Shown here: positions 47,285 to 58,556 of the stretch, piece by piece
Layout of the letters: each line of letters opens with the position of its first letter
Position numbering within the stretch: the stretch's first letter is position 1
Source: Hysterangium stoloniferum
Taxonomy: Eukaryota; Basidiomycota; Agaricomycetes; Hysterangiales; Hysterangiaceae
Length of the DNA stretch: 64,000 nucleotides
Assembly (NCBI GenBank): GCA_015178975.1
Contig: WHVD01000086.1
Span: forward strand, 62,001-126,000
Reading direction: 5' to 3'
The notes under the pieces: model-generated
Database searches by the model: none
The model's input: only the letters and a program-made list of their open reading frames with translations
Told to the model about the DNA's origin: nothing
Made by a program: the position numbers and the translations under genes

Positions 47285-48072
47285 ACACAATGCCAAGTCT
47301 GCCCTAACCCAAGTCTGCTACTGTTACACATGGGCAGAGTGGCCAGCACTGAGAGAGATGATACCAGCTTTCATGCAGTAGAGATTGGGTGCATGGTGAG
47401 TTACAAGTATTGTTATGGTGTGTTTGGCATACATTCAACATGTTCAACATAGTCACATGACAACAAAACAAGTCACATGACTCCTAGACACCAGTTTTGG
47501 AATCACATTATTCAGCTGCAAAACCATTGCAATGATACTCACTCAGAATACATTTTATATCTCATGAATAATACAACCAAATATGATTTTTTTATGTACT
47601 CAAAATAACATCCAGATAGTACTCTATCACACAGTAATTGTTAAGTTCTGAGGTTTCCAGTAATTATTCCAAACACTTTCTGGGAATGTCCCATGGAGTC
47701 CTCAGGTAACAGTCCAGGGAGTTTCTGGGGATTAGTACAGAATAATTACCAGAGGTACCGAGATGGACTTGGCTTCAGCTTATGTGCTGCACCCTCGTAC
47801 ACTCATTTGGGTGTTCATATTTCAAGCTGACAGAATGTCTACGAGGGAAGATGTAGATTCCGGAGTTCCTGTGGGAGTTCTGGGAATCGAGCATGCAGAT
47901 AGATGAGAGGAGCAGAGGGTGGACCAGGATGTATTCAGGGTGTAACTAGTTCGAGATTCAAACTAGAGAGTAAGTACATGAGTATGGAAGACTTATCTAG
48001 ACTTTGAAATGTAATAATACCAAATCTGGTAATTATGAGGGGCAGAACAATTAAACATAATGGAAGTGGGGT

Positions 48073-48600
48073 TCTATGCTCTGTTAGAGGGGTTCCAGGA
48101 GTCTGGTCAGAGTCCAGTGATGGGTATGTGAGACAGTGTCAGATATAGACAGATTTGACATGTGCAGGTCCCAGCAGGTATTCTGATGACTGGTGCATGA
48201 GATGCAGAGAAAGACCATAACAGGAGCAGGGTTCTATGCTCTGTTACAGGGGTTCCGGGAGTCCGGTCGGAGTCCTGTGATGGGAACAGAGAGTTGGGTA
48301 TAAACAGGTTGACATGTGGGTCTGGTGGAGTCTGGTGACTGGTACATGAGACACAGTGTCACATATAGACAGGTTTGACATGCATGGGTCCATAATGGGA
48401 GTGGGGTCCTATGCTCTGTTAGAGGGGTTCCAGGAGTCCAGTCAGAGTCCAGTGAGGGGCACAGAGAGTCAGGTATAAACAGGTTGACATGTGGGTCCAG
48501 CAGAGTCTGATGACTGGTACATGACACACAGTGTCATATATAGACAGGTTGATGTGCAGGTCTGGTGGTGTCTGATAACTGGTACATATAGGGTGATGTG
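48073..48600. repeat. Tandem units of 160-180 bp within LTR C2
   Basis: Three units, each starting around TCTATGCTCTGTTA (near 48,073, 48,233 and 48,409) and continuing with GGGGTTCC..GAGTC and GACAGGTT phrases. C1 has the same region in a less regular form. Confidence 0.65.
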
Positions 48601-48665
48601 CAGATCCTGGCAGGTACTCTGGTTGTAACTGTACCTTGGGTACCATATAGAGGGTTGAGTGCATA

Positions 48666-50272
48666 CAGTGGCTCAAAAAACTGTCCCAATTTTTTCTCAT
48701 TTTTGAAAGATTAATTTAGTATGGACCACTGATATAAGCAGAAAATCTAAGTAAATTATCAAAGGTACTATAGGATCATGGCTTAAAGGTAAGCCTTGGT
48801 TCATGTGATTTGAATCAAAACCCATTAAATAATAAATAAAAAAATACAGCTACTCATTGGGACAATTTTTTTCACCCTTTATTTTTTGACCTGTGTTCCT
48901 ACTGTTATACACCAGTACAAGGCAGAGGGAGGCTGTGGGGACAATACAACATGTCACATGACTTTATTTGTATTTTTTTGACAAGTTTAAAGTGGTTCAA
49001 CTACATCCTGACTTCTTACCACCATCATGAGATCTATTTCTGCTGCTCAATGCTTTTCTATTGTCTCTCTCCTCAATGAAGGCTATTCCTATTGCCAAAT
49101 CCAGGAAATAACTGGTCTAGGCAAGAGTACTGTGAATAGGATTAGTAGGGAAGTGATGGGAACAAAGAAAACAATCCTGGAGGTCATCCTTCCAAGTTTT
49201 CTGGTTGTGACAAACAATCAATAATCTATCAAATTAGCTCTGGACAGCTTGATAATGCAGTTCAGGCTACCCAATTCATTGATTCTATCATCTCCAACCC
49301 TGTCACTCCCAAAACAATCAGAAATATACTGAAGGAGAATGGTTTTTACTCTGCAACAAAGCAAAAGTGACCATTGCTCAAAGCCATTCATTGTCAGAAG
49401 TGGCTCAAATTTGCCCAATATCATGAAAATTGAACTGTGGAGGACTGGAAGAGGGTGTCATGGTCAGATGAGACAAAGATTAACAGGATTGGGTCAGATG
49501 GAAAGTCGTATGTATGGAAACAAAGAGGAGAACCAGTGTCTGACAGGACTACAATACCAACAGTCAAACATGGAGGAGGAAATAACCTCATGGTATGAGG
49601 TTGTATGGGTTGGAATAGGGTGGGAAAGCTCATAGAAGTGCAGGGGAGCATGGATGCTGAACAATACTGTCAAATTTTGGAGCTGGGAGTAGTGGAAAGT
49701 TTTGAAAAGTTGGAAATGGAGGAGGCCAATTATTACTTTCAGCAGGACAATGATCCTAACCATACATCTCAGCAGGCAACAAAATGGTTTGAGGACAAGG
49801 AAATTCAAGTACTACCCTGACCTCCCCAATCCCCTGATCTTAACCCTATAGAACATCTTTGGAAACACCTCAAATGCCAACTCCAAAAATATAACACATC
49901 ATCCAAGGGAATACATGAATTGTGGGAGAGAGTGGTGGAGGAGTGGAATGCAATCCAACCAGAAGTCTGCCAATATCTAATAGAAAGTATGCCTAGAAGG
50001 ATCAGGGCAGTTATAAAGGAAAAAGGGGGGCATACAAAGTACTAGAAAGTAAAATAATCATAGGTCAAAAAACTGTCCCAATGAGTAGCTGTTTTGTTTT
50101 ATTTATTATTCAATGGGTTTTGATTCAAATCACATGAACCAAGGCTTACCTTCAAGCCATGATCCTATAGTACCTTCGATAATTTACTTAGATCTTCTGC
50201 TTATGTCAGTAATCCATGCCAACCCAACCTTTCAAAAATGAGAAAACATTGGGACAGTTTTTTGAGCCACTG
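48666..50272 (+). mobile_element. Tc1/mariner element 2 (DD34E), complete ends
   Basis: A 1607-bp element with ends CAGTGGCTCAAAAAACTGTC and the reverse complement, between TA at 48,664-48,665 and TA at 50,273-50,274. Terminal regions of about 220 bp are inverted copies of each other, and each contains an inner inverted copy of the tip. It carries one broken transposase gene. Confidence 0.9.
49027..50045 (+). pseudogene. Tc1/mariner transposase 2, decayed
   Basis: Starts MRSISAAQCFSIVSLLNEGY with a helix-turn-helix ending GLGKSTVNRISREV, then a frameshift near 49,190-49,225. Catalytic pieces are WSDETKINRIGSDGKSYVWK, FQQDNDPNHTSQQ and SPDLNPIEHLWKHLK with 34 residues between D and E. Three tryptophan codons have become TGA (before PLLK, before GCMGW, and in LP-stop-PPQ). 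Ends IKEKGGHTKY-stop. Not functional. Confidence 0.87.
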
Positions 50273-50429
50273 TATAAGGTGTGGTCCAGGTCCTAGCAGG
50301 TTTTCCGGTCCTAACAGTAATGCATCTTAATTCTAGCCATTTTTCTACTAGTTCTATTTGCCAGTCTCTGAAAGGTTGAAAAACATTGCAATGGTTTTCA
50401 GGTCACTGTATACGTAACCAACAAGCTTA

Positions 50430-51104
50430 GGAGGGTGTTTATAATCATTATAATATCAAATGTTTACTAATAAAAGCAATATTGCTACAAAACTCCATCT
50501 TTAAATAGCAGTATCAATTCTGAGATTATTATATTGTTAACCACCAACCATAAGAAACAATTCTCCATATTACATTTTAAACAATTCAGAGTCAACTAAT
50601 AGAACCTATTGTATATGGTTTTCCAAGTTATGTAAATACTTCCTAATACTTTCATTGGTAATTTGTTTTTTAAAAGATAAACTGTAGTTATTTCCATGTA
50701 AAATATATGAGATGTCATTGGAGATTTTTCATACCACAGCTTTCTTGATTAAGTGAAACCACCTATATATTCTGGGTATGTTGAATCAAGTAGAAATCTG
50801 TTCAGATTGACAGATCCATTCCGAAGTAATACATATGTATTTAGAGGTACCAATGATATACATATGCATGGAATGGACTATCTAAAGGTATCTATTTTTT
50901 AAAAGTATTAGTGTTTCAAACTACTAATTTTTTTCATTGTCTACTTGTGTCTGGAAAGATTCTTTAGTTTGTAATGTACAACAGAGTTTAAAACTTTTTG
51001 AAAGTTTTAAAAACCAAATTATGTTTGAATCACATCCCAGATGTTTAAATGACCTTTAGAGTTATATTAGAATTTGGTACTTAATAGTTTTCCGATATCC
51101 TCCT
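50430..51104 (+). mobile_element. MITE family 1, copy c
   Basis: A 675-bp copy, GGAGGGTGTTTATAATC to CGATATCCTCCT, with TA on both sides (50,428-50,429 and 51,105-51,106). Internal sequence matches copies a and b throughout. Confidence 0.85.
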
Positions 51105-52719
51105 TATCAAGTCCTAGGGTGTCCTTGGGAAATTGGCCCTAAAGGGAGGGTACTGTTAGGACTGGGAAACCCACCAGGCCCAGGTTTCCACCCTATAAGC
51201 ACTTATCTCTCTGTTTTACAGAATGATCTATCAACCAGACTCCAACCAGATATCCCAGACCTCTTAGAAGCTTGAAGATCTTTTCCCAATCCATTCCTAA
51301 GCCTCTTTGACATCTAGTTTATTATGCATCCTGTGTTTGTCCCTATTCCATCTTGGCCCTTGTTCTTAGTATGGTTGTAATGTATTTAGGGGTTTCTCTC
51401 AGATAGCTCAATATATGCTATAGTGTTACAGAGCTTCAACAATAAAATAAGCAAAGGTCCAGTAATTTAAATACTGAGAGATTAATAAGCTGCGCTATTA
51501 AGCTTAAACAACTAAAATCAATGCTTATTTTGATTATTGAAAGGTTCAAAAGAACAATATGTAACTCTTTTAGCAAATAAACAACTATTCCTTGAGAATA
51601 GGGGCTAGAAGCTGAGTATATGTGCAGTAACTTAGCGGAAACTTTATATAAAGCTTCGGCTTCTTGTATGGCTATTTGTAACTATTAATAGATATTTAAC
51701 CAGGTGTTAAATAATTTATTAATAGAGAAGGTAATTTGGTTTGGATTTCCTGTGTACTTGTACTTGATTAATTCACTAACTTAGGGATGGGCCTTGAATA
51801 ATCTAGTATTGGCAGGGATTTCAGTAAGGATACTTTATTGAAGGTTTACTATGTATTTAGTAAGCCTAAGGGTAGCTGTGAGGCTGGGGGAAACTTAGAT
51901 GATTAGCTAAGTTCAAGAGTTGCTGACAAAGAATTCAAGTGTAGGTGCTTGCAGTTAGTGTATCAGACTAAGGCTATTATTGTGATCAGATAAGCTTCTG
52001 AGCTGTGCTGCAAAATATGTGTGTGATAAGATGATTTATTTTGAAATTTAGCCTACCTTATATACATTTTGATAACTAAATTATTTAACTATTTATTTGT
52101 GTTATGATATCATTAATTAGTCAATAATGATATCATGTCTAACAATTTATTACCCTATTTCTCTCATATGACTCCCAAGTCTGAGACAAGGGTTGCACTC
52201 TAAGCCTGAACTCCAAAGTTTAGAGGCCAAGATCCGGGACGGAAGCAATTGCTGAGTCAGCGGATGACTTGAGTATGTCGTTACAGTCACATTCGTGACT
52301 GTATGATATCCCGGAGGATGTCACATGACTCCAAAAATGCACACATAGGAGCAAGCAATGTGCCAAAAAGCAATAACTAAGTAAATAAAATATAACTAAT
52401 TAGTTAAAAATTATAATAAATTAACTAAGATATAATAGCATTATATGAGCTCATATATGCTATTATTATGCAAAGTTAAAAGGAACTAGGCCTTATATTT
52501 CAATAATAAATATAATAAAAATACAACAAATTCGAAAAAATTTTAAATAATTCAAAGAAAATTAAGAGAACCTTATGAGATAATGCTGATACCTCACAAT
52601 GGTTAACCCTGCCTTGCTTCTTATTCACCTATTTTGTCTTTTTATCCTGCCAGATTAGTAGTACAATAATCTCTAGTTCTAAATTATCTAGCAACTGTTT
52701 GCACTTACAATTTGATCAG
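51105..52719. other. AT-rich non-coding region, possibly a large LTR
   Basis: No coding frame. A TGTTACAGAGCTTCAACA string near 51,424 could be an LTR start, and 52,225-52,330 is a local CpG-containing patch with GTCACATGACT, but I found no matching end or target duplication. Confidence 0.35.
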
Positions 52720-53003
52720 CAAATCAACTTAGCACCAATTTAGTATTTTACCTACCTGTCCTAGTAACTTTGTACCAGTGTATTTCTGGAACCTGTGGGT
52801 CCCCCAACTGAGACATGAGATTTTCACTTGAATAACTCTGTGTATTCTCAGACTCTTCAGGTTCCCTTGTCCTCCCATCTGAAATTGGACTTGACAATCA
52901 TGTGAGAGTGCAGCATATAACCTGAAGTCAAGTGATACATACCTGTCCCCAGAACATCTGCAGGTTTCCCCTGGATACCCACCTGTGAGTCCCAAGCTTA
53001 ACA
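52720..53003 (-). mobile_element. LTR-like fragment
   Basis: Minus strand begins TGTTAAGCTTGGGACTCACA at 53,003 and contains the shared core in variant form (ACTTGACTTCAGGTTATATG). The other end is not identifiable. A further decayed member of the LTR superfamily of this window. Confidence 0.5.
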
Positions 53004-54689
53004 CTTGCACAAAACTCTCAGATTCTCCAATACTTCAAAACAAGCAAGAAAGTATGTAGCATGATATATAATGGTACTTAGTTATAAACTGGGGATCCAG
53101 AGACAATGGTTGCAAATGTAGCAAGTCTCAGTCTGGCCAGACACTACAAAAGGTTTAAGCAGCAATACTTTAAAACAAATGAAGGTATTATTGCATAAGC
53201 TTCTACAAATGAGAGGGGGATTCTAATTGGGTATTCTGAATCAATATTCAAACTGAAGGGTATTAGTGTACAAGATGAGGTTTGGTACTGAAGTAAATGG
53301 AAGCAAGGAAGGCTGAAATGGAGATTTGATATTAACAGAACAAATGAAATTGGTAAAATGGACCAGGATATCAAGAAAGAAATACAAGACAACAGACAAA
53401 AAATAAATGCTCTGAGGTGGCAAATGATGTGGTGAAGTGATACAAGGAATAATGGAATGCCATTGGAAGGAAATGGGATGGAGTGGCTATAAAATGAAGC
53501 CATTAAGTGGGTGTTGTCAGTACACTGTCATCAGAGATACTGCTATCAGGAACATCAATGTCAGGATGCCAGAGGACAATATAGGTTGAAACCACATAGG
53601 AGTCTGAATGACATGGTTCCTATCAAGAAGGTTATAAATCAATATTTGAACTGGAGGGTTAGTAGAATTTAAGCCAATAATTTATACTAAAAGATTCAAT
53701 GACAGATGGATGAGTAGAATGGATGGGACATGGGGTACGAATTTGAATGAGAATAAATGGGGAGCTGGAATGTGCAGACCTCAATATGACATGGTCATGA
53801 AAGGCAATACAAATTTTATGTGATCAAGTATTGAGGCACTGCCAACAAAGATATGTATTACAATCAGGAGGACCAATGTCAGGACGCTGGATGAATAATG
53901 ATTGTGGAAGGATGTTTGGAGTGCCTGAAATAATACCTGTCATAGTGGAGCAAGGGTGTGGTTGATACAAATGTGTCACAGAGTACTTTGAGTGAAGATC
54001 ATAGAGCTGGCATTCATCCCTTGAATAACAACTATTCTAACTCTAAAAACACTTGTGATTTAAATTGTATTGTCAGCAGTGTCTAGGTTGGCTCAGGTAA
54101 TATAATTATCATTAAGTTAGAGGTCAAGCACTGAAATTGTCAGATTGGCATCTGCACACTCCTGTCTTCTCACATGTACAGTCTTATGTTGATGCTTCAA
54201 GAGGAAAAAATTGGGGAAGAATGAAAATACTATTCCAAGACAGATGCAACTGCTGATGTAGTGTTTAACAACATTAGTATTGACCTGTAAGTATTCAGGC
54301 CCAATTGCAAAGTGAGACTGACTCATGTATGTACTATATGTTATGGACAATTATTTCAAAAGTAGCCTATAATATGGGCAATATTTCACATAACCTCTTC
54401 AAGTGAATTGTCTTGCTCAATACCTTGGAAATGATTTTTATCATATGTAATCCATGGTTACCCATGACATATGTGTTGACTGTTTTCCAGTCTTTGCATC
54501 TGTCTGATTCTGCTCTTACCTTGAAATGAACAAATGTTGCTCACCTCTGATTCCAAACAGCTTCCTTCCACTGACTAAATTGCTCCATCATACCACAGAA
54601 TACTGTGTTTGGGAGGGGGGAGACCAAAAACCATGCAAGAATTGAAAGGTTGGAAGTGAGTCTTTGATGCCAAAAACAAGCTGGCCATA
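53004..54689. other. CpG-poor repeat-derived DNA
   Basis: Pieces resemble 26,160-26,370 and 23,655-23,800. No protein family is recognisable in any frame. Probably overlapping decayed LTRs. Confidence 0.4.
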
Positions 54690-55013
54690 TCTGCATTTGA
54701 ATGCAAAGTCACAGTTTAATTTCTTGGTACTGATGGTCTCATCATGAATTCCTCTCTCCCAGGCCTATATAATGCTACTGTTTTGGTGGGGTGATGATAT
54801 ATTAACCACAAGCAACACTACAAATGTTTCCACCACATGTAACATTATCCACAAAATTCTTCCACTTTCCTGGCAAGAACCACCTGCTCTTCTTCCCCAC
54901 CCTCCCTTTTCTAGCCTTCATTGTACTCAGTCTGGGGAAACATTAATTTTTGTACTTATGATTCATTCTATATGCATATGTGCTTACTACAACAGTCATA
55001 ATGAGGCCCAGTA
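54690..55013 (-). pseudogene. Secreted cysteine-rich peptide relic, block 3
   Basis: Matches the 3' part of blocks 1, 2 and 4 (GTCTCATCATGAATTCC, GGTGATGATATATTAACC), then the terminal intron: acceptor CCAG before ACTGAGTAC and donor GTAAGCACATATGC near 54,990. CpGs are mutated. A MITE family 2 copy cuts it at 55,014, so signal peptide and start are missing. Confidence 0.65.
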
Positions 55014-55189
55014 AGGAGGATGGTCACACTTTATTGAATATACAAAATTTTACTGAATAATCCTCATATTTTTTAAGTGAGACTATTTCTTCTGGCCATG
55101 ACAACTTATTCTATGAGTTTATATTTAATTACCTGAAATTTCATCTTTAAAATATGCACAAATAACATAGTTACACAAGATTATTTGGG
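55014..55189 (-). mobile_element. MITE family 2, truncated reversed copy
   Basis: Reads GGAGGATGGTCACAC from the left and follows the right end of the copy at 46,279-46,867 in reverse up to TTATTTGGGTT, where the A3 LTR and then gag sequence follow. Confidence 0.7.
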
Positions 55190-55194
55190 TTAAC

Positions 55195-55869
55195 TGTTAC
55201 GACCGGAATTCCCACTGGACTCTGGGCATTAACTTATACACACCCACACCCTATACACACCAATTGTCAATTTACCAGAATTCCCACTGGACTCTGTACG
55301 TCATACTTGTCCACATTCAACTTCATTATGTCGTGTATCAGTCACCGGAATTCCTGCCAGACTCCATCCCTGTCTATGTCTGACCTCATCCCACATGTCA
55401 GTCACTGGACCCTGCTCAGAAAACCTGCCATCCCTCTAACAGAGCCCCATTCCCATTTTAGTCAAATGACCTGTCACGATTCGGACTCCACTCCCACTCC
55501 ATTTCCCATTATGGTTTATAATTTGTCACAATTAGGACTCCACTCCATTCCATCATTCCCCCCTTTAATCTAATACATTTTCCACTCTAAACTCCTCTTT
55601 GAATTACACCACTCATGCTAGTCGGAGGCCATGGGCTCCGACGCATCTATCTCTCTTATTTATCTCAACTCCTGACCTCTCAACCCACGACCTCTGACCT
55701 ATGACCCCTTGACCCACGAACCTTGCCTGGACTCCCCGGGATTCCCATCTGCCTGTCTGAAATTGGACAATATGATCTCGTGAGGGTGCAGCCTATAAGC
55801 TGAAGCCAAGTCCTACCGGATATCCCATGGGTTTCTCTGGAAACCTGCCATGTATGTACCCTAACAACA
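55195..55869 (-). mobile_element. Family A solo LTR (A3), probable TSD TTAAC
   Basis: A 675-bp minus-strand LTR from TGTTGTTAGGGTACATAC to TTCCGGTCGTAACA. TTAAC lies on both sides (55,190-55,194 and 55,870-55,874). It lacks about 170 bp present in A1 and A2 and keeps more CpGs. The first bases are ambiguous (TGTTGTTAGG or TGTTAGG), so the duplication is likely but not certain. Confidence 0.72.
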
Positions 55870-56525
55870 TTAACGAGTTTGCATGGGGTGAGTGGTTGTT
55901 TTGTGATACATGCTGCGGCATTTATTGATGAGAACAGTGGTCTGTAGGATTCGGGTAATGATCCCATTACTATTGCGTAAAAATCCTTATCCTCAATATT
56001 TGCTCCCATGCCTGCTAATAATTCACGAATTTGAAATAGATTTCCGAAATGTACCTTTACATCACCTCCTTCATTGCATCTGGTTTCTTGTAGCCTTCGA
56101 CACAGATCTATTTGTACCAGTTCAGTTTTGCCCTCATGTATGGTACATATCTCTGTCCATATCTTTGAGGCATTGTCCAGTCCTTGGACACGCAACAATA
56201 GCCGATCCGAAATTGTGCTAAACATATGTTGTTTGACGAGTGAGTCCTTCTGATAAAACTCGTCAGTTTTCTTTTCAAGTCTTCTATCTCGCGCAGCGTA
56301 GGTATTGATCCATCAGGATTGATCATTTTTCCCGATGAGTCGATTTCAAATTGGGTTGGTTCCTTCATACGTCCATCAAGATAACGCATCAAACCTCGTG
56401 CGCGTATCACCGTTTTTGCCCCTTTCCTTATAGGTTATCCAGTTCGAGCCATCTTCGGGAAGCTGGGGGATGTTATATAACGATGTCGTACCAGAGAGTG
56501 TCGTATCCATGTTCGTAGGTTCCAT
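55870..56525 (-). pseudogene. Copia-type LTR retrotransposon gag, frameshifted
   Basis: The minus-strand frame opens with ATG at 56,525 (MEPTNMDTTLSGTTSLYNIP), then LPEDGSNWITYKER. A one-base shift follows near 56,412, and it continues as VIRARGLMRYLDGRMKEPTQ, later IHEGKTELVQIDLCRRLQ, VKVHFGNLFQIRELLAGMGA and DKDFYAIVMGSLPESYRPL, the UBN2-like gag of fungal copia elements. No protease, integrase or reverse transcriptase follows; the frame runs into A3. Another frameshift lies near 56,230. CpG content is normal, so decay is recent. Confidence 0.82.
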
Positions 56526-56959
56526 AACCTATTGTAGTTTATATTTGAGTGAGTGAGAACTAGAAAGATAATAATATCTCGGTTTTTCGGACTCATTTAT
56601 TCGTCTGTTGTTTTCTATCCTATATACTATGTACCGGTAATGGTACATTGCCGGTTCCATACTGATTCCTAATCTTTTACTAATGCTATGTTTTATTCTC
56701 TATTATAACTGTGCTCGGACTTATTCTGCGTCCGATTTCCGACCTCAAACTCCGACAATCTCAACAACTGCAACTTTACACACCCGTCACCTGTCCTGCC
56801 ACTAAGGAGTGATAGTACACACCGTACACGGAAAGACCTCACACACGTGCTGATCTTTTGAAATGCCGCACGCGGGGATATGGGCTTTCCCGTCGATTTC
56901 TCACAGATAAACTTGCTTTTCCCCATTTGAGCGGGGGATGGCAGGTAGAGGAAGAGACT
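56526..56959. other. Probable 5' leader and LTR remnant of the copia element
   Basis: Upstream of gag on the minus strand. An ATAGGTTATGGAACC string overlapping the gag start could be a primer binding site, which would put the LTR end at about 56,534. It shows no similarity to family A, so the gag does not belong to the A3 LTR beside it. Confidence 0.35.
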
Positions 56960-57674
56960 ATATCGAAGTCGTCTCCTTACATAAGGTCAGGTTCAGTTAC
57001 AGAGAAAAGTGCCATGCGACTTCTCTTTCTTGACTAGGCACATAATTGGAATCGCCTGGTACATTCAAATGCTTCAACCAGATACTGGATGCTGAGAATA
57101 TTATACCTCGGGTACCCTTCACCTTGATGATGATATTCTTCCGACTAGCTTGCTCAAAGGTTTTCACTTTTCGACAGGCCACAGTGTACCGGTCATCCAC
57201 CTTGAACGGTATCCATAGCTATATGCACCCAACACTGCAGCCGATAACACATGGATATTTGAAGACAAACCAGAAAAGTGACCCATCTGTTGCCAACCTG
57301 GCGGCCACTGTCCCTCTGTGCGTCCATGGCTACTCCGATATTGTTAGCAGATATTCATTTCCCATAACAAAAGGCACGGAATGGGTCGTGCGAGGCCTAC
57401 AAGTTTGCGGAACGTTTTTTGAATTTAAAGGGGGATGCGATGCATCTCTGTATTGATTGGGTCCATGTGGATCTTGGTCTTCCGTCTCATCATGAATTCC
57501 ACTCGCCTCATGTGACGCTACCGTTTTGGCAAGGTGGTGGTATATTTAACAACAAAGTAACGCTCCAAACACGTTTGCCACATATAACACTACTCCACAG
57601 AATTGTTCCACTTTCCCCAAGGAGAACCGCCTGCTCTCCTTCTCCCACATTCCCCTGTCTAATCTTCATCGTAC

Positions 57675-57904
57675 TTAATCTGTGGAGACGTTACGTTTTG
57701 GACTAGTGATTCATTATATATGGATATACACTTACTGCAACAGTCGCAACGAGTCCCAAACCAGCAAATTTGTTGTTTTTCGCCACATTTTTTATGACAC
57801 GGCACCTTACGGGGATTGCTTTCGTCGTCTGCAATTGCCGTAACAGTGCCCTGTGTAGCAATGAAGGCAATGGCCAGGATAATGAGGGCTTTAAACGATT
57901 GCAT
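57675..57904 (-). CDS. Small secreted six-cysteine peptide, block 4
   Basis: Start ATG at 57,904. Signal peptide MQSFKALIILAIAFIATQGT plus VTA, then IADDESNPRKVPCHKKC and ICWFGTRCDCC: the same C-x3-C-x6-C-x5-C-x-C-C spacing as block 2. A 56-nt intron (57,735-57,680; GTAAG to CACAG) follows the last cysteine codon. Splicing gives 57 residues ending CCN, stop at 57,677-57,675. Without splicing the frame runs to 57,659 (81 residues, extra cysteine, NVT glycosylation site). A longer upstream frame exists to 58,045, but the TATA-like GGATAAAAGG and the signal peptide favour 57,904. Secreted; function unknown. Confidence 0.78.
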
Positions 57905-57959
57905 TGAAAGAGAAGACTGCGTCGATTTGTAGTTGAGGGCTTGATCGTGCATCTGTTCG

Positions 57960-57969
57960 CCTTTTATCC
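57960..57969 (-). promoter_or_regulatory. TATA-like element of the block 4 peptide gene
   Basis: GGATAAAAGG on the minus strand about 60 bp before the start codon, at the same place as TATAAAAGG in block 2. Confidence 0.5.
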
Positions 57970-58446
57970 GTTGGCTAGGATATGAATAACGGCAGCACCT
58001 CCATATAATGTTGAAGAAATTCATACTCCCGGTAGTTCCGGCCATCTTGGAAATCCCGCATCATGCTGTTCAAGTGCATAGCTGTATCGCTGCTGCAATT
58101 GACTAATCTCCTGTATTGTTTTTTTTTTCTCCTTATTACTATCTCAGATAATGGTGATGGATTTTGAAAAAATTATCCCGTGAGTCTGGCGTCTAGCGGC
58201 TGCCTTCCATGGGACACAATACCAACTGAAATATATTGGTGTTACATGTTTAGTTATTGATTTCTCTCTCCTATGACAATGTATCATAGTAGACTTCCAG
58301 AGGACTATGTCTCCAAGTACTCTACGCGGAGTTATATGAAACTTGAAAGATTTTATTGTTTCCAAACCAGACCATCGTTTTTTGAAATAGATATAATATT
58401 TTAACGATAAAGTGTATATTGATTTAGTTACATAAGAATATTGCAC

Positions 58447-58556
58447 TACATCAGTAAAAATAGTTTTAAGCGATAGAAAGTGTCATCCGGGACCTTCCTG
58501 TGATGGAGGACCTTGCTCCGGGAGTCGTCCAGATCAAAAAACAATTTACTGATGTA
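58447..58556. mobile_element. CAGTAAA-type MITE, block 4
   Basis: A 110-bp segment with perfect inverted ends TACATCAGTAAA and TTTACTGATGTA, orthologous in position to 38,405-38,548. Confidence 0.65.

Larger units (their letters stand above)
47639..50316 (+). mobile_element. Family C solo LTR (C2) with nested Tc1, TSD GTAAT
   Basis: Starts TGTTAAGTTCTGAGG, ends TTTTCCGGTCCTAACA, and has GTAAT at 47,634-47,638 and 50,317-50,321. A complete Tc1-type element (48,666-50,272) is inserted near its 3' end; without it the LTR is about 1.07 kb, like C1. Tandem units of 160-180 bp occupy 48,073-48,600. Confidence 0.87.

Noticed and set aside
57905..58045. Longer N-terminus for the block 4 peptide (start at 58,045)
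   Set aside because: It would bury the signal peptide inside the protein, and it overlaps the TATA-like element conserved between blocks.
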